Source: Hymenopellis radicata
Lineage: Eukaryota; Basidiomycota; Agaricomycetes; Agaricales; Physalacriaceae
Direction of reading: 5' to 3'
NCBI GenBank assembly: GCA_015501595.1
Contig: JADNRX010000054.1
Coordinates: 124,001-188,000 of the forward strand
DNA: 64,000 nt
The position numbers were made by a program, and so were the translations under genes. A model generated the notes under the pieces. That model saw only the letters and a program-made list of their open reading frames with translations, was not told the origin of the DNA and did no database searches. Shown here piece by piece: positions 54,915-64,000 of this stretch; position 1 is the stretch's first letter; the number at the start of each line of letters is the position of its first letter.

Positions 54915-56427
54915 ATGTCCATCGCTTCATCTCCTGACTTCTTCCTGACCCGTATTGGAGACGAACTTGTTCTTCAGCGTGGCCACCTAGATCAAAGTCT
55001 CGTCCCGCCTATGTCAAAGAAACGTGTCTTGGTTATCGGTGGTGGTGTCACTGGATTTACGGTGAATGACTTCGGTCTGCATTTGCATAGACACGGCTAG
55101 TAACAATTTTGCAGACGGCTTGGGCCCTGCTCGACGCCGGCTACGACGTAGTCATCATCTCTGAGCGTTGGGCAGACCCGGAGAACCGTATCACGTCTCA
55201 AATCGCTGGCGCTTTATGGGAATACCCTCCCGCCGTCTGTGGGAAACACACTGATGTCTGTTCTTCTCGGGCCTTCGTGACTTAGTGATATGCTTATGGT
55301 CTTTCTTAGCTGATCTCACTTCACAACTCGAAGCGTTGGTGCATGACTGCTTACCGCATCTTCGACATGCTGCAGGAGATGATGCCAGGAAGTCATTACT
55401 TCGACCATGGGGTTCGAATGTGCATGGCAAATTTCTTCTTTGACCAGAAACTTGAGGACATGCCGGACCCAGGGCAACTGGCCAAGTACGAAGAGATCCT
55501 TGCACAAACTGATGTATGCTCATCTACCGATATCTAGGCCTATGCTGACCACAAATCCAGATCAAATGCGTTCGACGCGACGCTAAGCTTGTTCATGAAT
55601 ACGAAGTCAATCAGAAAGCTGGCATCGTCGACGCGTATCAGCACTTGGCCCCAGTCATAGACACCGACGTCTACATGCAGTGGCTGCGCTTCGTCTTAAT
55701 TTGCAAGGGCGCCGTGATCGAAACACGTCGGCTCAATGGAGATCTCCTCGACCAAGAAGAAGAGCTGCTCGCCGAATTCAAGGCGGACTTTATCGTCAAT
55801 GCCACTGGCCTGGCTAGTTTCGAACTCGCTAACGACAACTCTGTGTATCCGCTTCGTGGCGCTCTCATACGTGTCATCAACGATGGCAAGAAGTTCCCCA
55901 AGGTGGCTGAAGCCCTTGTTGTCACTCACGACGACACTAGGGGTGAAGACGAGGACATTGTATTCATCGTTCCTCGGAACGATAGGATCCTCATCATTGG
56001 TGGTACGTCCGGAGCATCTAACCTCGGCATGTAAAGGCTTACACGCTGTACTGAAGGCATCGCTCAACCTCATGAATACGCGCTTGATCTTGCATTGAAC
56101 AGTCCCGAGATCGTTCGCATGCGCCAACGCTGCAACAACTTCGTTCCTGGTTTAGAGAACGCGGAGTATGACCCAGTTACACCTTTTGTTCAAGGCCATC
56201 GACCGTTCCGTGGTACTAATGTACGCGTCGAGCGTGAGCTCCGTCCCAGGAGCGATGGTTCCATGAGCCGCATTGTTCATTCCTACGGACAGGGCGGCGC
56301 TGGGTTCTCGCTATCCTTTGGATGCGCCAACGACGTGTTGGGTTTAATCCAGGAAGTGGAAGATGACATCGCACCTTCGAGAATGTCTCGCAAAGAGCGA
56401 TATCTGACGCCCGCTGTCGAACTGTAG
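54915..56427 (+). CDS. D-amino-acid oxidase
   Basis: Exons 54915-55061, 55115-55255, 55310-55513, 55561-56002 and 56057-56427 give 434 aa in phase. The FAD motif RVLVIGGGVTGFTTAWALLD lies at about residues 36-55, followed by SQIAGALWEYPPAVCG. VNATGLASFELANDNSVYPL, IIGGIAQPHEYALDL and FRGTNVRVERE with HSYGQGGAGFSLSFGCA match the substrate and FAD sites of the DAO family. The enzyme oxidises D-amino acids to keto acids, ammonia and H2O2. The first 32 residues exceed the usual start; Met33 at 55011 is an alternative. The C-terminus (TPAVEL) is not a classical peroxisomal signal. It is convergent with the methyltransferase downstream. Confidence 0.9.
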
Positions 56428-56631
56428 TCTCTGTAGATTTAAACACGAGAGATCAACCACAAATGTCGTATTACTTGAAGCTTCGATGGTAAATAACGAA
56501 TTGATAGTCCGAGATATATTTGATTACTTGAAGTTGCTGCCCGCCTGTAGAGCCTGCCTTCCATAACTGGATTCCTTGCGAAAGCGCTTTCATACAACAT
56601 AGAGAGAGTCAGTGTACTCGCGAATACTTCA

Positions 56632-58493
56632 TCAGCTACTAAGGACGGCCTGAACCAAATCCAAGAAGTTATTCGGGCGCTCTTTCCTATAAACCTTCTC
56701 AATCCGCCACCCAGACGCAGCCAACAGTTCGATCAACTCGTGTATCGTGTACTCCTGCGTATTGCAAAGATTCATCATCTGAGGCAACAATCAGCCGGCG
56801 CGCGCATAATTAGAGTGGTACTACGTACACACATGTCCACAGCGAAACCCAATTCATTGGCTGCACCGTAGTTCGGGAGAAGTGGTGATGGCGCTTCCTT
56901 GTATCCCGCGCCTGTATCTTTCAAAGTTGGATCGTGGCATGTGAGCGTAATGATATTCATAGCGAGAAGTAGTCGGGTAGTGGGCATCGCTGCCTCGGCA
57001 AGGTTGGAGAGGATCTTCTTGTTACGTTCGAACGACCAGTTATGAATGATGTGCTGGAGCACGAAAACTGACGCGCTGCGAACCGGTTGAGGGTCGAAGA
57101 AGTCATGTGCTACAAGAATGTTAGTTTAAACACTCCACGTTATGTTCGATGTATACCTTGAAGGACGGCTCGTCCTGACTTTAGTGCCTCGGGAGAATGC
57201 TTCGCCCAGAGCTACGGACAATCTGTATATGAATGGGACGAGATGACGGGGACAGCATACCTTCTCTGCTTCACCGATTACAACTGGCGTGTCCTGAACA
57301 ACGACCCGAAGGCGTGGGTGGTTCCTTAGCAGTTCTTTGACGACAGCCCCAAACCCGCCCCCAACGTCAACAACGACCGAATCATCAGGAAGTGCCGCCC
57401 AGTCGAAATCTTCAAGAACATTAAACAAGGCCTGGCAGATATAAAGTGTAAAGACACCTTCGAAAAGACCATCGCGTTCCATTAGCTTGGTTCCCGACAT
57501 CCCAACACCGAACATCCGTCTCCGATACTCTTCTTCCGGACGGTTAAGCCACTGGAACATATTCATGCCATCAGGCATGTTGAAAGCCCGCGTTGCGATG
57601 GCGTGTTCGGGCAAGTCAGAAAACGCAGTAACCGGATCTGTTAGGTTTTCGAAGACGAAGCCCGAGGAACGACCAGAAACGCTAGCGCTAAAAGAAGTCC
57701 ATCAGTAACAGATGACTGTACAACATGCTAAAAAGGTACTGTAGCTCCGCAAGGGCAGGGAAACCGTTGCTCCCATCGTGCTTTCCCATTGGACTACGTG
57801 ACATGTGAGTACAAGAAGACGAAGAAGACATCAGGGTATCCACGAACTCGGCCTTGATATCAGCAGTTGATCTGCCAGTGTCCAATTCGGCTGAGATAGC
57901 GTTGTGAGCGAATACATTTGGGCTGATTTCCTTGAAAACGTGGACATTGCACAGTGTTCTAATGCATCGAGCTGCGAATCACAATCAGCATCACATCTTC
58001 CTTGTCAACAGATAGATGTAAACATACCTAGCTTGTCGCTGTCAACGTCACATCTTTTCCCAAGTTCTGCAGCATGCAATCCCTACAATGCAATCAGTAA
58101 TGATTCTCGGATCTAATACGTCGCGTACCTTGGGGCCAGCTTCACGCAGATGTTCAGCCACGTTGAATTGAATGCAAGCGCGGAGGGCAGCGGTTTTTGA
58201 ATGCTGATTTAATGAATCATCACCTCTACCGGTGAAGTATCGGTTCGGGTACTTACGGCGCATGCCATCTGGAACACGATCTCCCTGGGTGGCATCATGA
58301 GAGTGTATAGCTGGTATGCCGCAGAGGCGATAGTCATGGCCATGACCGCGCTGTCAGGGTTGGTGCTGATAGACTTCGCACCAGACGCATTGTCCAGTGT
58401 GGGGACAGCGAGGTCATGATCTGCGCAGAACTCGGCGAGTTTAGGCGTCAAGCTCGAGATGATGTCAGAAAGCTGGAGAATGGGCGAAGACAT
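56632..58493 (-). CDS. SAM-dependent O-methyltransferase (plant/fungal family 2 type)
   Basis: Starts MSSPILQLSDIISSLTPKLA at 58493. Later exons read ALRACIQFNVAEHL, GLHAAELGKRCDVDSDKL, LCNVHVFKEISPNVFAHNAI and ISAELDTGRS, the dimerisation/winged-helix half. The long exon 57614-57240 has FNMPDGMNMFQWLNRPEEEY and the SAM motif VVVDVGGGFGAVVKELL. Then come FFDPQPVRSASVFVLQHIIH with the catalytic-type His and NWSFERNKKILSNLAEA, and a last exon with NTQEYTIHELIELLAASGWR, ending at 56632. These enzymes methylate hydroxyl groups of small aromatic or polyketide-like molecules; the substrate is unknown. No breaks seen; about eight or more exons. Confidence 0.85.
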
Positions 58494-59740
58494 GCTGTGC
58501 GGCTTAAATGAATGGGTGACGATGAGAAGTGTATTTGCAGCGTACTTATAAGCCAAGTCTTTGCCGTAATAGTGCATATGATATGCAGGGGAAAAGGCAT
58601 CACACTGCGGTGCGATAACGCAGAGCGGAATCACTCTTGTGGTTCCATCTTTTTTTGATCGTGACGCCTGATGGTGTGGTGAGCCAAATCAATACTTTGA
58701 CGGTTGTAGAAAAGCTGAGCGCGCGCTGTAAAGACCAATTCTTGATCCAAGGAGCACGGGAATCGTGCTTCAGAGGTAGGACACGATTCATCGTCTAGCT
58801 TGCCCTTACGACAGAGATACGGCCGGTTTTTAGTCCATCGTAATAAGCAGTGAGTATTAGCGCCCACATAATGACCATGTATACCCAAGTTGGTGAATCA
58901 TATGTCTTACCTGCTATTTCAGAACGTCAAGAACGTCACTCCGTGCCCGTACTTATTGAGGTAGGGAACTGGCGAAGATCAGTACCATGAGTGAAAGTCC
59001 TGCTATCTGAATCGATAAATGTATGGACATCATACGCCGTTTTAGCGCTGCGAGTCGTAGGGAAGTACATGTGGGTATGTCAGGTCCGGGTCACCAAGGA
59101 ATACTGTAGCAAGTCGTCATCTCGTTTTGTTCAAATGCGCCGTCCTGAACAAGTCCTGAACGCGATAGTCGTAGTCGGAGAACACGAGCTTTTCTTCGCA
59201 ATAAATCCGCGAGGTCTCCGTCCTTTCTCAAGGTTCAAGTTGCGAAGTGATGGTGATGACCGTGACCAAGGGACGACTACCTTACGTAAGGCAATTTCTT
59301 TTCCGCACGCCACGAGCTACGATACTGAGCTCCTATTCGGAGTTCCTCCAATTCCACCACCATCAAAATCGTAAAATCGTATTCTCGCACTGTTTTGTGG
59401 TCTCTGCCACTGGTGTTGAGGTAAGTAGTTTTTTCTGATCCAAACAAAATCCTGGCGAGGTTCGGAACGCGTTGGTTACATACAAAAATATCCTGCTTCG
59501 TGGCATCTGCCAATGGTGTCTCCTTCATCCCGGCGAGGTGCATGTGTTGCTTCAATATCCTGGCAACACTGCATCGTTGTGGACAACTAAATTGTTTAGG
59601 GTTTTCTGGAACTGTACAGCCACTGTCTGGTGATGCGTGTTCCGGATTCATGTCAACTGGACTCGCGCTCGCCTCGTTCGACCGCATAGGCCTCGACATG
59701 CGCGCCGACGATGAATGCTTCCTGGTCCGGTCCACACCCT
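58494..59740. other. No gene recognised
   Basis: This holds the methyltransferase upstream region, then opposing ORFs at 58991-59742 with no domains. The plus ORF ending at 59742 (…VRSTP) stops just where the retrotransposon 3' fragment begins; its last residues resemble the retrotransposon's own …DRSRP end, so the fragment may include a few decayed codons. Confidence 0.35.
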
Positions 59741-59968
59741 AATTACTGACTTCCATTTCCCGTAGTTCTTGGCTTGTTGATGTTTAGCTTCCTAGGGCAC
59801 CTTAGCTCTACCCGTCGACACCGTGAACTCGGCTAAGGATCGCTTGTGAGGAGAGATGCATGAGTGAGGTGGATCATCGTAGATTGGGACCTATGTCATA
59901 TGTCTGCCGGCGGTCCCGATGGGACCGAGCAGTGTAAGCCTTCCTTCCTTCCTTCCTGTCTGTATTTC
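59741..59968 (+). mobile_element. 3'-end-only copy of the non-LTR retrotransposon
   Basis: tttagcttcctagggcacct, tgaggtggatc, tagattgggacct and gtctgccggcg match the reverse complement of 40872-40649 in order. It ends with the same (TTCC)n tail (59938-59956). A severely 5'-truncated insertion, as is usual for target-primed integration. Confidence 0.8.
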
Positions 59969-60097
59969 GTCTCATTCACTGTGAGGAATAGTTCTACTGG
60001 GCAGCTTACCGATCCGCTTCAAATCATCGTCTCCCACTCGACTGACGCCCAGCACCCCGACTTCAAGTTACATGATGTCCTTCATCTAGATGCTAAG

Positions 60098-60378
60098 CAC
60101 TGCATGAAGAGCTCAGATTTTTCAGTAAGAAAAGTAGTTAAAAAACCTTTTGATTTTTAACTAGTTTTTTAAATTAAAAACTTCTTAAATATAATTAAAA
60201 TATTTTTATGCAAAATTCACTTTTCTTGAATTTTTCTTAAAATTATCTTAATTTCCTCAAACTTCTGTAAATTTTTAAAAAATATATTTAATGAGGTTTT
60301 AGCTTAAAAAACCAGTTAAAAATCAAAAGGTTTTTAAACTATATTTTTCACTTAAAAATCTGAGCTCTTCATGCAGTG
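60098..60378. mobile_element. 281-bp AT-rich MITE of CACTA type
   Basis: Ends are CACTGCATGAAGAGCTCAGA and its reverse complement, with inverted repeats of about 70 bases (through ccttttgatttttaact). AAG is duplicated at 60095-60097 and 60379-60381. A CACTG terminus and 3-bp duplication are classical for CACTA/EnSpm elements. No coding capacity, and no autonomous partner in this window. Confidence 0.9.
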
Positions 60379-60590
60379 AAGGGCAGTCTAATAAAGAATG
60401 AACTTTACATACTTATCAGCACGAGATGTCTCTAGATCCGCTCATCTGCAGCTAATTTTGTCTAGCGAGCGTCTAGGTATTCAGTGACTCGGGCCAGACG
60501 GCGATCTCAGCTTTGTGTGGCCAGTTTACACAATGCTAGCCGAGTCGGTTAATAAGTGATCCAGAGGGAACCGACACTGCAGCTTCTGTT

Positions 60591-62075
60591 ATGGCGTCGA
60601 CCGATGTACCGGAACTAGCGCCCATGTAAGTTATGGTATTCTTTCTTGAACCGACATTGACTTGAAATGCAAGGGCTGCGCCATTGGTAAAATGATTTCT
60701 TTCGTTGTGCCCCCAATAGCTCATGTCTTGAACCTCGTAGCTTGCTGGATTTCTTGGAAACTGCGTCCTATTCGGAGTTTTCGTCAACCAACTTTGTAAG
60801 TCGTGCCCTGACGGTTGTTCTCCCTCACCTCATCTTCAGACTGGTACTATATGACCTTCCCTAAGGACAGTTTCAGGCTCAAAGTACTTGTCGCCGTCAT
60901 TGGAATTCTTCAATCCGCACAAAGTTCCATGGTTTGCTACGACGCTTTGGAAGGTTTTGCTATCAACTTTGGTAGTTTCTCTGCACTCGACAGCGTCCAT
61001 ATGGCGTGGTTCGACATACCCTTTCTTACCTCAATTAGTAAGGAAATCATCCGAGGACCTTTCCCCACTTACCAGTCGCTTCAGTTGCACTCATAGTACA
61101 ATCCTTTTTCGCATGGAGAATCTACAAACTGTCCGAGAATTGGATTCTTGTTGCTGTCGTCGAGGTCGTAAGTTCTTCTCCCTTCCTAGCATCTACCTCA
61201 ATACTTGCACCGGTTTTCTCAGATTGCCTTGCTTCAATGTGGCGCAGGTGTCGCCGGAGGACTTATCATCCAGACGTTCGGGGTATATTCCCGCATTCCT
61301 CTTTCGACAGGAGCCTCAGACTCAGTGAGCCGCATCAACCTAATCATCGACTTCCTTTCATAGGCTGTAGATTCAGGTCTGGCTGGCAGCCAGCGCTGCG
61401 TGCGATATTTTCATTGCTATCGTCATGGTTTATCTCGTAACAGCTCCTCTATTTCTTCTTTGGCCTATCTTCTTACTCTTAAGTAGCTTATACGCACGCC
61501 GATACGCTTTCGTCGAACCAAGGTTCTGGTCTCCAAGTTGGTCAGACTGACTATCGAAACTGGAACGATTACAGGTATGTACATTGCTCGAACTGGTTCA
61601 TCCTAGATTGAACGACCATCCCTGTAGCGATCTGTGCCCTCGTCATCCTCATCCTGTTCTCAACCGTCGGCGGCAGCTACTACGCTTGCTTTGGCGCCTT
61701 AGTCGCCGTCCTGTATTCCAACGTCGCCCTAGCTGTCCTAAATAGCCGAATCCGGATTGTAGGAGGTCGAGACGAAACTGACCAGATCGTAGTATCGACA
61801 ACACACTTGTTCACAGATCGTTCTCAGGGACTCAGTTGGCAAGACACCAGTCCTCCGGTGTTCGAAGTAAACGTAAGTCGCACTGTGGAAACGCATTTGG
61901 ACGGCGGCGGCGGAAAGAACACGGACCAATGGGATGAGAATGCGATACCCCTACAACAAATGGCAGCTAGTGTAAGTCTCTTCCCACGTCGGCGGGATTT
62001 GACTCATGCATATCGAAGGATATCGATCGAGAACAACCGTTTACGCCACAACAGAAAGTCGACTCGGATGTGTAA
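60591..62075 (+). CDS. DUF6534 membrane protein, tandem copy 1
   Basis: Exons 60591-60625, 60674-60686 (13 bases), 60741-60795, 60840-61037, 61097-61167, 61223-61324, 61371-61436, 61487-61574, 61628-61971 and 62019-62075 add to 1029 bases, 342 aa. It reads MASTDVPELAPMAAPLLAGF, LGNCVLFGVFVNQLYWYYMT, LVAVIGILQSAQSSMVCYDA, QSFFAWRIYKLSENWILVAV, IQVWLAASAACDIFIAIVMV, SKLVRLTIETGTITAICALV and LYSNVALAVLNSRIRIVGG. Seven hydrophobic helices and a hydrophilic tail are typical of the family, which is expanded in mushrooms and has no established role. Start chosen by the fit of the 13-base exon. Copy 2 follows 0.8 kb downstream. Confidence 0.85.
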
Positions 62076-62097
62076 ACTAATATACTGTAGACTTTCA

Positions 62098-62304
62098 ATC
62101 AATTCGTCGGTCCATGTGACCTGTGACCGCTCTGACGAAATTTTCGTTTCGTCGACTTACCATATATGGTAATTGCCGCCGCGGCGGAGCTGCGGCGGGA
62201 GGCTGGCGGGGGCCCCGCCGGGGACTTTTTCTCAATTTTCGCTGTGACCCTTGTGACTTTTCGTCGATTTCGGATCCTCTGTGACCCGTGACCGACGAAT
62301 TGAA
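62098..62304. repeat. Inverted-repeat unit with GC-rich centre
   Basis: The left end tcaattcgtcggtc and right end gaccgacgaattga are complementary, with further pairing (gtgacc…, cgacgaaa…) over about 50 bases. The centre (62170-62222) is very GC-rich (ccgccgcggcgg, ggggccccgccgggg). Target duplication is unclear. It could be a MITE or a strong hairpin in the 3' flank of the DUF6534 gene. Confidence 0.5.
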
Positions 62305-62840
62305 TTAAAGTGTACAGTATACCGAATACCAAAGCGCTTCCTGAGCATGTCTGACCTTCAGTGCTGTACGCTGCCTTGGCTTGCAGTTTCATGTCACGCT
62401 TTGATTAGCGACCGAAGTCATGATGCCTTCTCATTCGCGGCCCGCCGTCATAACACCATCGTCGAACAACGTCGCCAGTCGCCTACTACTAGTAACATAA
62501 TGCAATAGAGGTGCCACTCAGTTCACACCCGTAAGGTGATCAAACGTCTCTTGTTTCACGACATATCCAGTCGCCATATTATGAGTAGGGGTCCCTAACT
62601 CCGAGTCCAGTGCGTTGCAACTCACATGTGTTTGGTCCCCAACTGGCAACTGCCTTGTTCTCTTTTGACACTTTAACAGACTCCTCCTTGCGCAAATCCT
62701 CCTCCCGGTATCACTTTGTGGATCCGGTTCCCTCGCCCACGTTGTGCGCTTCGCACGTTACTCCCACAGGTGTTCGAACCTGATCGAGGAGCTATAACAA
62801 AATACTTCGCATGTAGGTCCAACAGTACCGCGTCGTTTTC
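62305..62840. other. Intergenic between the tandem DUF6534 genes
   Basis: No gene supported. The promoter and leader of copy 2 should lie in 62500-62840; no distinct box stands out. Confidence 0.4.
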
Positions 62841-64000
62841 ATGCCTTCTTCCTCTAATGACACGTCAGGCCTCTCCCAAGTGTAAGTCGTGGTCTTACCA
62901 GAACCATTTTAGACTCATGAATGCGCTATTAGTGCGACGCCATTGGTGAGGATTATCCTCTACCTACCATCATCACCTTTTGACCGGATGTCGCGCAGCT
63001 CATAGGCTTCCTCGGGAACTGTGTTCTATTCGGTATCATGGTCGACCAAATCTGTGAGTCCCTAGGCTCAAGCAGCTTCTATATCTCACTGTTCCATCGG
63101 GAGATTGGTACTACATGTCCTTTCCGAAGGATTCGGCATGCTCAAAGCCTTCGTCGCGGTCCTCACTCTACTCCAGACGGCCCAGACCGGGATGATCTGC
63201 TACGATGCTTTAGCAGGGTACGCACTGGATTTCGGAAGCCCGGCGGCGCTCGACGATGTACATGTCGCGTGGCTTGATATGCCCATTCTATCAGCTATAA
63301 GTGCGCGTTCCTTCAATTACGATCTCCCTCCTTCTGACGTGTGACCGTAGTCGCGTTCTTAGTTCAGTCATTCTTCGCATGGAGAATATACAGACTATCC
63401 CACAGCTGGCTCGCAGTCATTTCGGTTGAATTGGTACTCTATATCATCTTGGTCTTCACCTGCGTCAAGTCATTTGAAACGTCCTCCTTAGATCGCCCTC
63501 CTTCAATGTGGCGTAGGAATAGCAGGCGGAATTGACATCCTGTCCGTCAAAGCCTACTCCCTCCTTCCTCAATCCCGATCTGCATCCCTCTTGGTAAAGC
63601 TTCCCATCCATTGGCTTCATTGCGATATTGACTTGAGCCTTGTGATCTGAGCAGATTCAAATCTGGCTAGCGACCAGCGCCGCGTGCGATATCCTAATCT
63701 CGGTTATCATGGTTCTCCTAGTAAAACAGCTTTGTCTTACACTTCAGCGCACTCTCTCATCTCTCTCTAGCTCCTCCGAGAACCCACCCTCTTCCGCAAG
63801 ACCAAAGTCCTCGTGTCCAAACTTGTCAGATTGACGATCGAAACAGGTGCAATCACAGGTGAGCTACGACCTACTATCCACTTCGTATGTGTAACTTACC
63901 TCTTCCTTCATTAGCCGTATGCGCCGTCATCGTCCTCATACTATTCACAACCGTCGGCGGCTCCTACTACGCCTCTTTGGGCGCACTAGTCCCAGCTTTA
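62841..64000 (+). CDS. DUF6534 membrane protein, tandem copy 2 (cut by window end; one-base deletion)
   Basis: Exon 1 62841-62881 (MPSSSNDTSGLSQ), a 13-base exon 62933-62945 (ATPL), and from 62999 LIGFLGNCVLFGIMVDQI. Next come WYYMSFPKD, then MLKAFVAVLTLLQTAQTGMI, MPILSAI, QSFFAWRIYRLSHSWLAVIS, IQIWLATSAACDILISVIMV, SKLVRLTIETGAITAVCAVI and FTTVGGSYYASLGALVPAL at the edge. Against copy 1, one base is missing at about 63136-63142 (after FPKD), which shifts the frame. Either the gene is inactive or the base is a sequence error. The intron before WYY would be about 57 bases. The 3' part lies beyond the window. Confidence 0.7.

Noticed and set aside
1..64000. CRISPR arrays or bacterial operon features
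   Set aside because: No regularly spaced short repeats; gene structure with many short introns is fungal.

Overview
This window reads as a transposon-rich, accessory stretch of a basidiomycete genome, most likely a mushroom-forming Agaricomycete. The evidence is gene architecture: most genes only assemble across many GT-AG introns of about 45-65 bases, some exons are as short as 10-13 bases, and the families present (DUF6534 membrane proteins, F-box proteins with basic N-termini, LasC-like FAD oxidoreductases, UbiA-type membrane enzymes) are typical of such fungi. No rRNA, tRNA or CRISPR was found. All exon models were spliced by eye and have not been checked against transcripts.

Region by region. 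1-2.8 kb: the 3' end of an unknown gene, then a degenerate repeat (family A). 2.85-17.5 kb: a candidate specialised-metabolism cluster, with two paralogous FAD-dependent oxidoreductases facing each other (2853-5058 on +, 12945-15135 on -), a UbiA-family membrane prenyltransferase/terpene cyclase (5658-6848, -), a group-A flavin monooxygenase (8664-10644, -, possibly broken) and a DUF6534 membrane protein whose first exon seems to have been removed by a second copy of repeat A (16064-17542, -). 17.6-25.9 kb: mostly decayed repeats and one frame-broken unknown gene. 25.9-31.3 kb and 46-48.6 kb: three F-box paralogues, one of them internally deleted; one has a 558-bp fold-back element in its upstream region. 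33.1-36.7 kb: a small membrane-protein gene and a single-finger C2H2 protein among repeats. 40.65-45.05 kb: a non-LTR retrotransposon with an open 1298-codon endonuclease/RT frame, inserted into a repeat B copy. 50.5-51.7 kb: an F-box/leucine-rich-like gene with frame damage. 54.9-58.5 kb: a D-amino-acid oxidase and an O-methyltransferase, converging. 60.6-64 kb: two tandem DUF6534 genes, the second cut by the window end.

How the parts work together. The UbiA enzyme plus flavin oxygenases could build and oxidise a prenylated or terpenoid scaffold; this is inference from family membership only. The rest of the window records mobile-element activity: three elements with clear terminal inverted repeats and target duplications, one more inverted-repeat unit, one full and one 3'-end-only non-LTR copy sharing a (TTCC)n tail, and at least eleven copies of a short TATA-plus-leader module next to different small ORFs on both strands. 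That module family, and an apparently dead RNase H-like fold between endonuclease and RT in the retrotransposon, are the most unusual observations.
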